From Bimuria novae-zelandiae CBS 107.79 (Eukaryota; Ascomycota; Dothideomycetes; Pleosporales; Didymosphaeriaceae): a stretch of 64,000 nt of DNA. The notes under the pieces are model-generated. The model did not search any database and was not told the DNA's origin. It saw nothing but the letters and a program-made list of their open reading frames with translations. Positions 33,985 to 45,286 of the stretch are shown one piece after another. The translations under genes and the position numbers were made by a program. Numbering within the stretch: position 1 is the first letter of the stretch; the number at the start of each line of letters is the position of its first letter. The stretch covers positions 445,371 through 509,370 of the forward strand of contig ML976670.1 of assembly GCA_010015655.1 (NCBI GenBank). Reading direction: 5' to 3'.

Positions 33985-36507
33985 TTATGAACCAGTATCC
34001 GTCGGAATACTAGCTTGCAAAACCGTCCCATTCCCAAAGTTGATCGACAACGCCACGAGGTCGATGGAAAACACATCCAAATCGACCTCGTTCGTCTTGG
34101 ACCTGCCGTTGCGATCATTGGCCAGGAAATCCTGGATGGATTCTTGCGCGTTGGCGGCCGTGTCGAGCTTGCCGCTTACTTGCAGCGACAACAAGACGCC
34201 GATACGGGCAAAGTCGAGCGCGGTGGGGTTGCTGGAGATGGGCGGCGTGGTGATGATCGTAGCTGGTTTATTGGGAGAGACCGTGGGGGCGGACGCTGTG
34301 TTGTCGTTCGCGTTTGCGACGGGGGTGCCGGGGGCGCCGATGGCCTGGCGCGGGTCGAGAGCGGCGGGTTCGGGGTGGGGTTGGTCGAGGAGAGGGAGTG
34401 AGCGCGAGGATGTGGTTGAAGACTCTAGGTTGGGGATGAAAGTGTTTACATTGGAGCGGGAGGCGAGGCCGTTAAAGGTGACGAGGGCGTTCTCGGCTGT
34501 GCAGCTAAGGGATAGACCAGAGAAGAGCGACAGGAGACGCGTTGAGTCGAGCGGGATGTTGAAGTCACTTTTAGCGCTGTCAATGAGTCTAGGGATTCCT
34601 GAGCCCACTGTGGCATTGTTCGCGGTGCCGACGGTTGTAGTCGTGCAACCCGCGTCTCCTTCTGTGGCACACGTCTTTCCGGTGAAGCCGTTGATGCAAA
34701 CGCAGTTGCAGGACCTATCAGCGTTCGGGATCGCAACGCCTCCGTTTTGGCAAGTGATTATTCCGCTGCACTGGCTGTTCTGATTGCCCCCTGGCGGAGC
34801 GGTGGGCTGCGATGTAGGCGCGGTAGTCGTGGTAGTGCCAGAACTTTGTGTGTCCTGAGCTGCATTGCCAGTTGAATTCCTCGTCTTTGGAATAACTACG
34901 AGAACAATGGGAATGATGACTGCAGCGGCAACCAGGAACAGGAGCACAATCAAAAGAGCGACAAAGGTCCACATAGGCATACCGCAGCATCTCATTCTGC
35001 GATTTCCACTGCGCTCACTCGCAGTGGAATTCGCTCTACTATCGCCACTTGACGGCCACTTAGACATGCGCCTCTGGGGATTCGGCGTCATTCCACGCAC
35101 AGGTGTGCCTTCTCCAGGTGGAGGGAAGGCCGCAAGCATGTCGCCCATAGAGTTCGAGTTATGCGAATTGTTCTTCTCAGGAGCTCCACTTTCCCAGAAG
35201 TCTAGACCCAGACGGCTCGCGGTCCTCCCTCTGTCAAGATTCGCAGCGAGACGCGTTGCGCGTCTTATAAGCTCAGGTAAGCTAGTCAAGCTACCTCGCG
35301 CCTCAGCTTCGCGTACCGCATCGACATCGAGGCGCGGTGGTCGAGGTCTCCCGGGACGATCTGCAAAGCCAGCGGCGCGCGTTTCCTGCTGAAGGCGGAA
35401 TGCCGGACCAGCAAGTGATCCGTCTTTCTCTGGGTCCATATCCTTCTCGAAGTCTCGGTAGCTAGGATCTGTGGGGGAGTCCAATGATCCATCGACGGGT
35501 GAGAGCTCTCTCAATCGTGCGGGTCCATTGCCACCACCGAGACCTTCTCTTGCTGCAAGCACAGTGCCTCCAATACCCGCTTCCCCTTCTTTATCGTCAG
35601 GCGACGGCTTCCGTTTTATCGACGAACTATCCACTGATTTTATGGTCATCAGGGATGGCTTCGTCCGCCGTCCTAAGCTGGCTTGCCGAACAAGCGCTGG
35701 TGTCACCAGCCCACTTCTATCATCATGGTCACTTGCTCGCGATTCCTGCCCATAGTCACTGGTTATCGTATCCTCGTCGTCTGAACGTACGTAAGGATCC
35801 TCGTAGTAGAGATCTTCATTCGCAGGGATGGCCATACTAGATGCAAATGACCCATGGTGCGATCGTATAGTGTTCGAGCGCGTCTCTGCTTCTTCGGCGA
35901 TTGGCGACACGTACGACATCTGCGTGTAGTACGATGAGGGTCCTCTCCGGGACGATGGGGGAGGTCCAAGACTGGGAACGCGGCGAGGGGGTGGTTGTAT
36001 GGTCGGCATCGGTGGTTGTGGTACAGGGAAATCAGGTATCTCTCCCAACGACGAGGCTTCGGATGCGGCGGAGGATGTGGTTAGCGGGCGCGACGAGAAG
36101 CCGGAAGTTGGTGAAAACGGGTCATCGCTATGAAATGACTCGCGATACTGAGGCGACAGTTGCTGTAGAGGCAGTTCATCTGATGTTGGGCGTGGTGGCC
36201 GCTGGGGCGGCGGTCCTCGGGGTGGTTGTAGCAGGCCAGGCTTCGAATCCAGGACGTCGTCCGCGTCATTCGTCAACGGCCATTGTGGAGTGGGAGAGAG
36301 CGCGGGTCCATTGCCTTTGGGCGCAAGATTCTGATTAGGCCTTTGTGGTAGTCCTATTATTTTTGACCTATCCGGCAACTGTCCCTGTGCTCTTGCTGCC
36401 TGTAATGCTTTCCGCGCTGCGTGTACCGATCCCTTTTTAGAGCCTCTACCCTCCTCTTCTCCAGGCGCGCCGTTCGATCGGGCGGCCAGCCGAGAATCGT
36501 AGCTCAT
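33985..36507 (-). CDS. Single-pass membrane protein with EGF-like motif (fungal family, function unknown)
   Basis: Single open frame of 840 residues from 36507 (MSYDSRLAARS). The frame extends to 36591, but the upstream 28 codons look untranslated. The N-terminal about 500 residues are disordered and rich in P, S and R. A basic stretch (RRMRCCGMPM) then meets one transmembrane helix (about 512-540: TFVALLIVLLFLVAAAVIIP). The outer part has a Thr/Pro linker and an EGF-like six-cysteine motif at about 578-618 (CSGIITCQNGG, CNCVCINGFTGKTC). A long extracellular domain (about 220 residues) ends VLQASIPTDTGS. This fits a conserved family of ascomycete EGF-domain membrane proteins, possibly at the cell surface; no biochemical role can be assigned. 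Confidence 0.85.
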   Translation of the reverse strand: MSYDSRLAARSNGAPGEEEGRGSKKGSVHAARKALQAARAQGQLPDRSKIIGLPQRPNQNLAPKGNGPALSPTPQWPLTNDADDVLDSKPGLLQPPRGPPPQRPPRPTSDELPLQQLSPQYRESFHSDDPFSPTSGFSSRPLTTSSAASEASSLGEIPDFPVPQPPMPTIQPPPRRVPSLGPPPSSRRGPSSYYTQMSYVSPIAEEAETRSNTIRSHHGSFASSMAIPANEDLYYEDPYVRSDDEDTITSDYGQESRASDHDDRSGLVTPALVRQASLGRRTKPSLMTIKSVDSSSIKRKPSPDDKEGEAGIGGTVLAAREGLGGGNGPARLRELSPVDGSLDSPTDPSYRDFEKDMDPEKDGSLAGPAFRLQQETRAAGFADRPGRPRPPRLDVDAVREAEARGSLTSLPELIRRATRLAANLDRGRTASRLGLDFWESGAPEKNNSHNSNSMGDMLAAFPPPGEGTPVRGMTPNPQRRMSKWPSSGDSRANSTASERSGNRRMRCCGMPMWTFVALLIVLLFLVAAAVIIPIVLVVIPKTRNSTGNAAQDTQSSGTTTTTAPTSQPTAPPGGNQNSQCSGIITCQNGGVAIPNADRSCNCVCINGFTGKTCATEGDAGCTTTTVGTANNATVGSGIPRLIDSAKSDFNIPLDSTRLLSLFSGLSLSCTAENALVTFNGLASRSNVNTFIPNLESSTTSSRSLPLLDQPHPEPAALDPRQAIGAPGTPVANANDNTASAPTVSPNKPATIITTPPISSNPTALDFARIGVLLSLQVSGKLDTAANAQESIQDFLANDRNGRSKTNEVDLDVFSIDLVALSINFGNGTVLQASIPTDTGS

Positions 36508-36599
36508 GAATGGTTCGGCGAAATGATGGCGATCGTTTGTGTCTGTCGACCAACACGGGTCCGGTAGTGATGTTGGTCTCTGGAAAGTCAAAGGACGGT

Positions 36600-39146
36600 A
36601 GGAGTTCGGTGGCCGCGCCAGAGAACCACGTTGCGCCCGTTAGCACTGTCTCAGAGAGTGCAGTAAGGTGCAGGAACGCTGGTTTGTCGCAGGGTGTCGG
36701 ATGCCACTGAGGATGGGGCTGCCGTGCGTTGGTGTGGGGAGGAATAGTACTAGGCGGGCATGGAAGAATGTCCCCGATGACAAATGAAGGTGATCGCTTG
36801 GACTCTCAGGCACCTTTCCTCTAAGACAGCAAAGAATTCGTTTGACGAGCGTCACTGTGGTTAGAGTGTCGGGCGGGACTGGTACCGAGAACAACGGTTC
36901 CTTGCTTGACGCGGATCCACCACGATGTTATCTCTGCGATGACAGTCCCAGGTGTCCAAAGCGATAGGCCAATTGTTTATGGATTAGGAATTATCGAAAC
37001 CTACGACCAGTCAAAATTAGAGACGTCCCTAGCATAAAGGTGAAGAAGCGAAAAAACGGCAAGGGTATTCCCAAACGAGCTGCATGCGACAATGCGAGGG
37101 TCAATAGGAACCCCAACAGGCCAAAGATGTATCAGAGTTGATGACGGGGAGCAGGTCCTTGCGTGGGTAGAGAGGCTTAGGAGGTGTACTTTGCGACGCC
37201 TCTCGTAGCAGCACGGGGGAGCCGAATGCCGATGCGGGTTTTAAGGGTTTTAAGAGGAGAAGCTATACGTACGGTACAACAGCAGTTCCTGAGGTGCCGG
37301 ACCAGACGGTGATTGTCAGAGATGCACTCGGCCGGATAATTCGAAGATGGGTTTAAAGACGATGCTGCAATTGCTCGCGAAATAACGGGCGCCGGCGAGT
37401 GGGGGATACGGATAGATACATTCAACTCGGCAGACCAAAGCTACACGGCTAGAACCAAGTGAAAAGACAGCGAAAAGAAGTCTACAATGCCAGCAGCCAA
37501 ACTGAGAGAAAAGAGCGTCGTGCTTGCGAGTAGCACACAGGATCTGCGCCTGGTGTCGAGAGCGGTGGAGGATGAGAGGCAACGCCAGATCAGAGACAGT
37601 GCTGCCAACACCAGAGACTTCAGAGCGGGCCCGCGCATGCTGTGGTGCAGGGCATGGCGGAGAGCGGCCCAGGATCAGGCCAGAGCACAGACTCTGGAAC
37701 GGCCCTTCGTGCAAGCGAAAAACGCCATCCCATGGTGTTACAGATTGACGATTCAGGGGCTGGCGAGCGCCGGCATGATTGGCCACGTTGCTTGGCCAAT
37801 GCACCATGTTCCCGTCGAGCACGAGGTTTCGGAAGAATTAGTCAAGCGTCGGCGCACTGCTTTTGCCTTTCTCTGCGAACGCCGTTCAGTATGTACGTCC
37901 GTGGTCTTGTCGTGGAGCAGCCGTCGTGACCACTGACCGAAATGAGTGGTCGTCGCAGTCACCAAGGTGAAGCAGCGGCTCGGGACCTGTATACGACAGC
38001 ATGAACGTTACCACGAGATTGATATTAGAGCTGCGAGCATGGGCCGTGTTTGAGGTTGGGACATGTCGTTCTGGGGACCTGCTGCGTCGCGTACACTGTA
38101 CAGTGACTCCTCCAGGCCCAGTGCGCACACGCTATTGAATGCGTTCGCGTGCAGCATCTGCTGCGCCTGTGTGCCGAACGATGCAGCTGTGCTCCGTACC
38201 TCGCAACTCCTTCTCCGCTCTCCTGCATCAACAGCGGCGACGAAGGATGTGTGCAACCAGGCACCGTGTCAGAGTACAGGAGTCAGCGCAAATGAGTCGA
38301 TGGTCCTGGATTATATTAGGATCCCTCCCGTGCCGTTGTATGTAACCGATAACGCCAGCCGCCCGCTGTACAGCACAGTAAGCAGAGCCTCACCTCGCCT
38401 AATTTAGCGACTATTGAAAGTGCTCGCGCAGTCCGGGGATCGTGTCAGGCGCAATCGCGAACGACGGGGCCGAGAAAAGACATTGGAGCTGAGGATCTCA
38501 CGGGTGCTGCGGAAAGCGTAGCCGTGTAGCGCGAACCAGTGCGCTTCTCCATGGATGGTTCCACCTCGAAATTTTGTGAGCCATCAAGGTCCGAGGCTAT
38601 GATATGATTCCGCGAGTTCCCGGACAACGGTGCGCTGCTGGCTCCTCTGTGGGTTTACTTTAAGCAGGTGGCTCCTACCTTTCTATAGGCGTCCTGGTGG
38701 CACTCACGGGTTTGAGAAAGCAGAAGTAAGCCTAGGTTTCCTTCTAGGCGTAATGACGCCGTGAGGGAGCTCAGTAACAACATTGAACACACATTGAAGT
38801 ATGAATGGCGAAATCCTACAGTGGCCTCGCTCTTCCCACGAAGCAACACGCTTGCCTCGCATGACCGCAGCTTCCAGCTTCCAGTCTGATGGTAGATGGG
38901 CAGTTGCAATGCACACACCCGTGGACACATGCGCTGAGAGCTCTAGCCCTGAGTGTACTGGACCATCTACTCTCACTTGCAACACCTCCACTGCTCATCC
39001 CTCGAGACTCCTTCGACGCTTGCTCCTCGTCCGACGCAATCTTTACATTTGCATCACTGCAGTCGCCCAATCGTACCGTATCTCAACTAATAATGGCTAC
39101 ACGACCGGGCTTTGACTCAACAGTATATTGCGAGGCCAAATCTTAA
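36600..39146. other. 2.5-kb stretch without recognised gene
   Basis: GC-balanced with many overlapping short frames (longest 168 codons, minus strand 37316-37822). None has a recognisable domain, signal, coherent exon structure or biased composition. It may hold untranslated regions, a non-coding transcript or a fast-evolving gene; I cannot support one. Confidence 0.4.
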
Positions 39147-40948
39147 TTGATTAACGGGTGCTCAATTTCAATCAGGGTATCGCTGACAGGAACGTCCACG
39201 TCGAGCAGACGCCAGATGCCTGTCCGCGCAGCCAAGTTGCCCTGGGTAAGATTTCGTTTGACAGTCTTCGTTGAAACGCTGAACCATGGCCCAGGAAATC
39301 CGGTCCAGCAGAATAGGTTTCCAGGTAGGCGCCGGCGCGTCGAAGAAACAACCATTGCGCCGCAGGGCTATAGTAAAGCGCCGATGACGTCACCGCAATC
39401 TTTCCGCAGTCCAGCACTCAAAGAACATTGTCAGGCACGTTACCGTAGTGACGGCTCCTCCGGACCCCAAACACCTACGGCACCTGGCGCTTCGAGAGAA
39501 CCTTGTCAATCCGCAAACATTTCCAAGCACCGAACATACCATGGATCGGTTTTGGTCCAGTCGCCGGCGCGACAGGGTCATTCCAGCCGGATGAAGCAGA
39601 TGTTCGAGGATGCTGGTCAACCGAGTCAAATATCGCCCTGTCGTGCAGAAGTAACTCTGTGCCCTACACTTCCTAACATCTCGAGACGGGCCTCTCCAGT
39701 TCGGACGGGTCAACGAAGGGTTGGTACTTTTCCCGCTGCGAGATGGCCACCCACACCCGAGGAAGGAGCGATCCTAGGTATCAAGACGTTGAACAGCAAA
39801 CCCGCATCGATATCCGAGCTGTGCGCCGATTCTTGGTCTGATGATTCAGGGTATCTCTATACAGAGTCCCAAGCACGGTCACCAGCTATCGGATCTTCCT
39901 CTCATCAGATAGAGCGATGGCTATTAGGCGTGTCACAAGAGGGGTCGCCTGACTTGGGTATACGTCAGTCGACAACGATTGGTCTGGCGTCTGGTACAGT
40001 ACAGCAACCCCTGCAGAGCTACGACGACGTTCTTCCACGTCTGAGCGAGTCTCCTGGCCCTGTGTATTACCCTGATCATGAAGGCGTACATGGTCGCCTG
40101 GACTCCAAGGTATCATCACGCCCTAGGCGACAGGCAAGTCGTTAGAATTACCTGGAAGCTGGTCTAACTAATCTCGATTGTAGCAAGAACCAAATCATCA
40201 GGGCTCAGGCGGCAACTCCGATCCCTATCGTCGTGACTCTGTTGCCGACAGAGGCTCGCGGGACGAAAACAGTCGTCTGTCGGAGACTGCCGCTGTGTTT
40301 GAACTCCGGAACGTGAGGTCACCAGATTTCTATCCCACTCACCGAAATCCTAAAACATCACGCGTTGGCTCAACACTCTGTCCAATCAAGGTAACAGACC
40401 AAGATTGGAATCCTGTGTACTCGATCTTGTTGTCCAATATCTCACATGGAGCAAATGTCGCTTCTCTTGACGATCCATTTGTGGTTGGTTGTAGCGGAGC
40501 CGTCGAGTCTGAAACGAGCACAATTACTTCTGGCCCGGGTATTCATCGTATACGTCCTGGCGTTCAATCATCGGGGCATATTTCGGATGTCTGCAGAAGA
40601 TTGAAGAATGACGAAGCAGAAGCAGTACTCGACCAGGCGGCATCGGTACAACGGTCAACTCTTGCCGACTTCAGTAATGCCCAGACCGGAAAGCTAGAGA
40701 CGTCCGAGGCAGAGGGCGGCGATATCGAGCTCGCACCACTAAGCCCTAATGTGTGTATTGAACGCCGGCCGTCACGGCGGAAGACACGAGGCGAAGCAGT
40801 CAGCGGATCTCCTACCAAGTTCTCTTTCATGTCATCATCGATTATTCCCGAGCACAACCATGACGGGACCCATCAGCCTGCGGAAGTATGGTACACTCCT
40901 GAGCAAACCCGCAACATGAGAAGGCAGTGGAGCCAAACGGGAGATTGA
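39147..40948 (+). CDS. Uncharacterised low-complexity protein, GC-AG intron
   Basis: Two exons, 39147-40133 and 40184-40948, join in phase for about 583 residues. The 50-nt intron begins GCAAGT after CAG and ends TGTAG, with a CTAACTAAT branch sequence: a typical GC-AG intron. The protein is rich in S, P, R and T and has no recognised catalytic domain. A segment near RMKQMFEDAGQ and the tail PEQTRNMRRQWSQTGD look conserved-type. The true start may lie further in, or in an upstream exon, because the first about 80 residues are unlike the rest. A cytoplasmic or nuclear disordered protein is my inference. Confidence 0.6.
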
Positions 40949-41427
40949 CGTGCTGACAAGCTTGCGAAGGACATTGCGGAGGATAGCTTTCATAGTGTAT
41001 CACTTACGTGTGCATATGTGTAGTTGGATAATAAACCACTTCTTTACAAGCCAGGTTCTTTAATCGTTCTTGTCAGTGCCTTGTTTCAGCCAGACAAGAC
41101 AGGACGAGCGAGGCAATCTCAGCATAAAGTAGGGCCACACTGGCTCTTCTACTGAAAACAGGTAGTGGTACACAACGAACCTTGGAACTGGGAAGCAGTA
41201 GTGATTCCAAATGCTTCGTAATGGTACGGATGAGGTCTAGCGCGCAGCCACATCCACGCCACAGCATGGATGACATCACTCCTCGAGCCCCGAATCGCGT
41301 CGTTCCAGTGGTACCAGCGAAGTCGAGGTAAACACAGCTCAACGGTACTTACTCAGCGCGTTCCTCGCAACTCCAGGCCAATGCATCACGATCCGCACCC
41401 GGACGCCCTTGTGCCCCTGCTGCCATC
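40949..41427. other. Intergenic stretch without recognised gene
   Basis: 3' side of the previous gene and promoter of the hydrolase gene. The minus-strand frame at 41073-41342 has no family likeness. Confidence 0.45.
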
Positions 41428-42990
41428 ATGAGCAGCGTCCTGCAGAATTTGTCCTACTTCTTCCGCCTTCCATTCCACATTCAATGGCGCACCTGCCTTG
41501 TGTAAGCGGCCCCGAGTTCACCGTGGATTAGTTGTACGAGTTTATGTACTAACTGAGTTTCCCACAGGCATCTACCACGATTTGTCCCTCTTTCGGTCCT
41601 TCATTTGACCTCTCCGGAGGGTCCGCAGCCTTTCATAATCGCGCTTCCGAGTCGCAAGAACAACACCATCCCGCTGTACGTCTTTGTGCCGCCAAAGCCC
41701 GTGGCACTTCCGGAGGAGGATGGTGTGCGGATACCAGTTGAGAATGGCGAATGGAAGGTCCCGGTCGTGCTCGACTTCCACGGCGGAGGTTTCATCATGG
41801 GCAGCCCGCTGGAACAGGCGCCTTATGCCGCCATGATGTCCAGGGAGCTGGGGGCTGTTGTCATCAGTGTCTCGTATCGCATAGGCCCCTTCCACCAATT
41901 CCCTGCTGCGATACACGACGCAGAAGATGTGCTGAGCGCGATTCTTGATACGGATCAGGTCACCAAGGCAGGCAAGGTGCTGCGACAGGAGATCCAGAGA
42001 TACTTTGGCATGACGGTCCAAGACAACAAGAAGAAAAAGAAGCCGGACACAGGCCTGGATGATATCGAGAAGATCACGCTAGATGCTTCTCGACTCTGCG
42101 TCTCTGGCTTCTCGGCTGGAGGCAATATTGCGCTGAACATGGCCATCTGGGTGCCGCCTTGTCCGCAGCTGTTCAGCACCCCGACAGCGGAAACGCGGAC
42201 GCCCACACTGACGCGAGGCATGTCTCCGGCCGACACGATTTCGCCGCTGCTTCCGCCGGTACGCGCGCCCACGGTGCTAGACGACATCTGCCAGCCGTGG
42301 CCCTCGCCATTACCCCCAGAAAAAGCGCAGCCGCGAATGCTACCATTGCTGCTCTTCTACCCTTCTCTCGATGCGCGCCTCCTGCCCCACGAGCGGCCCA
42401 TGAAATCCCTCCCGAGCGCCCTCAATCCCGACGACAAGAAGCCCCAGACGCAGCGCATGCCCGGTCTTTTCAGCATAATGGGCCCGACATACCTACCCAA
42501 GAAGCTGCGAGCTCATCCTCGCGCAAGCCCGGGCCTCGTCGACCCCAAGAACGTGCAGAAAAATGCTGCAATCCTGCTGGTACTTCCCGAAAAGGATTCA
42601 CTTGCTGTGCAGAGCGACGTCTGGGTCGACAAGATGAACTCGGAAGGATGGAACGGACCCGTGCGCTTCGGCGACGGCCGCGATAACGACTGGAACGGGC
42701 ACCAGGGCGGCGCTTCGCTTACACCTAGCAAGAAGAACGGTGGCATGGAGGTCTGGCACGCGCCCAACTGCAGGCACGGGTGGACGCAGTTCCCAGTAGC
42801 GTTCTTGGGCAAGCATGAGAAAGAGGAGAGAATGCTGGTGTTCGAGCGAACGATGGAGTTTGTCAAGGAGAAATGGGCCAAAACCCTGCCGGTTGAAGGA
42901 CAAAGTAACACGGATCAGGAGATGCCACCGCTGGCGATTCCTCCCCCCATGGCTGGCGAAGGCGCGTCGTCGTCGTCGTCTTCTCTGTAG
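41428..42990 (+). CDS. Alpha/beta hydrolase, HSL-like (abhydrolase_3) family
   Basis: Exons 41428-41501 and 41568-42990 are joined by a 66-nt intron (GTAAGC, TACTAAC branch, CACAG). The product is 498 residues. Exon 1 encodes MSSVLQNLSYFFRLPF and is needed because the long frame has no good ATG of its own. The oxyanion-hole motif HGGGF is at about residue 95 and the nucleophile motif GFSAGGN (usual GDSAGG) at about 204, as in the hormone-sensitive lipase/bacterial esterase group. A candidate catalytic His lies in the CRHGWTQFP region near 425. The substrate is probably an ester or lipid but is unknown. The C-terminus ends in a serine run encoded by a (TCG/TCT)n stretch. Confidence 0.85.
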
Positions 42991-43416
42991 CCATCGCACT
43001 ACAGGCGTTTATATTTGGTATTTGTTTAGGGGCTGGGTTGGATGGGTATCAGTATATGCATAGCGAGGGTCGGTTTGGCGTTTGGGTAAATGAATGTTCT
43101 CACGAACGGTTAACGGCTAAGTGAATTAATAGAAGAATACTATCACGCATGTCGCGAGTTTCCAACCTCGAGCCGTATTACCATAGCGACCTGGGAATCC
43201 TTTATTTTTTGTTTCGACCAAACGCATCGCCAAGGCCAACCCAGATAACCGCGGCATCTCTCCCAAATTGTCCTAGCGCCATATGTTATCTCCAGCATCA
43301 GCATCAAAAACCGAACAACTTCCTATCGCATCCTTCCCCGGCCATCCAATGATGCTAAAATAGTTCTCCTACCCAATTCCCTTCCATCTCCTCTCTACTA
43401 ACATCTTCCTGCGGCG

Positions 43417-44978
43417 ATGGTGCCCCCCATCCTGAAGAAGACATACTGGCTGCTCGCCGGCCTAGGCGGGCTCTGGGCCGCGCTGCTCGCGTGCGCGATC
43501 CATCCGAGTGTGCAGCGACAGTAAGCCTTCCCACTCTCCCCTCTTTCGTTCAATCCAAAAAAGAAGAGAGAGAAATGGTGGTGAAGGCTAAGGGAGAAAG
43601 AAGCTGATGGTGAGATTTAGTTTGCTGTACATGCACAAGATTCATCACGGGTATTTCCAAAACGTGACGAATCCCGAGGAGTATGGGTTTGCTAGTACGT
43701 ACTCCCCCTTCCTCCACCTCCTACGTTTATATAAAACGGCGATGAAGTGGAGTGATGCTGACTGACTTGGGATTGTAGAGGGGCAAGCCACGCCGTTCTG
43801 GCTCGATACTAGTGATGGTGAGAAGCTGTTTTGCTGGCACGTGCTCCCGCTGGACGTGTATCTTGAAAATGAGATGGAGATTGTGAGCGCAGCGGGGGAT
43901 GGAGTGGTCGAGGCTGAGGACTTTGCGTCGACGCTGGGGGCGAAGTTCATGCGGAAGGATGCGAAGAGTAGACTGGTTGTGAACTTCCATGGGGTAAGTC
44001 AACTTCACCTCCACCGCCATTCTTCATGCAAGACAGAACATGCAAGATCCAGATTCGGATTTAGAAGGATGGGTTGCTTATAATTGTGGGGTATAGAACG
44101 CAGGACACCTAGCATTGGGCTGGCGTCCTTCGATTTACAGGAGCATGTCCGGCATACCGCACACGCACACTATAGTGTGCGACTACCGCGGCTTCGGCAT
44201 CTCCACGACGAACAATGCTCCTCACATGCCCACGGAGTCTGGCTTAATCACGGACGGCATATCCATCGTTTCGTATGCCCTCACTTCCCTCCAGCAACCC
44301 GCCTCCCGCACTGTGCTTCTCGGTCAATCCCTCGGCACCGCCGTGACCGCCGCCACAGCACTCTACTTCGCAGACTCAGATTCGCCCCTTCTCCCTTCTT
44401 CCATCGTCAAGCCTTCTACCGCGCCCACGGAACCGCAGAGCTTCGCAGGTGTCATCCTCGCAGCAGCCTTCACCGACATGCCCGAGCTGCTCAAATCGTA
44501 CAAGATCAAAGGCCTGATCCCTATCTTAAAGCCCCTGCAAAATTACCCCAAAATAGCGCGCTTCCTCTCCGCAAAGATTGTAGACCGCTGGCCTACGCTT
44601 GAACGACTACAGGCGCTTGTTACAAGCACTGCGCAGACTTCCACTCCGCTCCACGTGCAGATATTGCACGCACGCAATGACCAGGAGTTCCCGTTCAAGA
44701 TTGCAGAGACGGTGTACTCGCCTTTAGAGACTCTGATGCTGGCCGAGGAAGGTGCGACGAGTGTGGAAGAGAGGAGGAGTATCCATGGTGTGGAGAGGGT
44801 GAAGAGGGGCGCGTTTGCATACCGTAAGGTAGAGACTAAGAATGGGGAGAGGACGGTGGAAATGGAGCTGGTGAGGTACGGCGGCCATAGTGAGGGCGTC
44901 GGTTGGGGACAAGTGAGCTTGGCTGTGCGGAGAGCGTTCAAGCGGAAGGTTTTCAGACCGGGATTTGATGTTGAGTAG
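43417..44978 (+). CDS. ABHD12/BEM46-like alpha/beta hydrolase
   Basis: Four exons: 43417-43520, 43621-43694, 43779-43993 and 44097-44978. They give 424 residues with all phases consistent. An N-terminal transmembrane segment (YWLLAGLGGLWAALLACAI) is followed by the hydrolase core: FHGNAGHLALGWR, CDYRGFGIST, nucleophile elbow LLGQSLGTAVT (Ser near residue 206), acid region HARNDQEFPF and His in YGGHSEGVGW. Members of this group are membrane-anchored lipid or thioester hydrolases. It lies on the same strand as the preceding hydrolase but in a different family. It is convergent with the kinase gene. Confidence 0.88.
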
Positions 44979-45286
44979 AGTGTGTAAATTTTGGCGACGT
45001 GTGCAGTTCAGGAGTTCTGCCTCTTACACGCTTTTCTCGTTAATGCATATCTTGCCACTGTAAACATTACCCGTCCCGACTCTTACTCGAGAAAGCCTTT
45101 GCAGTGTTGCTCCAGCTTAGTATTAGAGCTATACTAGCACCTACAAGCCCGGATTCGATTGAGACCCCGAAGAGCCGTGCTGTGTGTGCTGTTGGCGGAG
45201 CTAACTTTGGTGCGGATGTATTTTCGGATAACCAAAGCGCTTGCGTGCTCCGGAATCTACTACACAAGCAATCAATTTGATGTATC

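Noticed and set aside
34015..34783. Forward frames of 128-247 codons opposite the EGF-motif gene
   Set aside because: They are shadows of the minus-strand gene, whose transmembrane and EGF features are clear.
37316..37936. Overlapping frames of 149-168 codons on both strands
   Set aside because: No domain, no coherent splice structure, and both strands equally open, as expected by chance in GC-balanced DNA.
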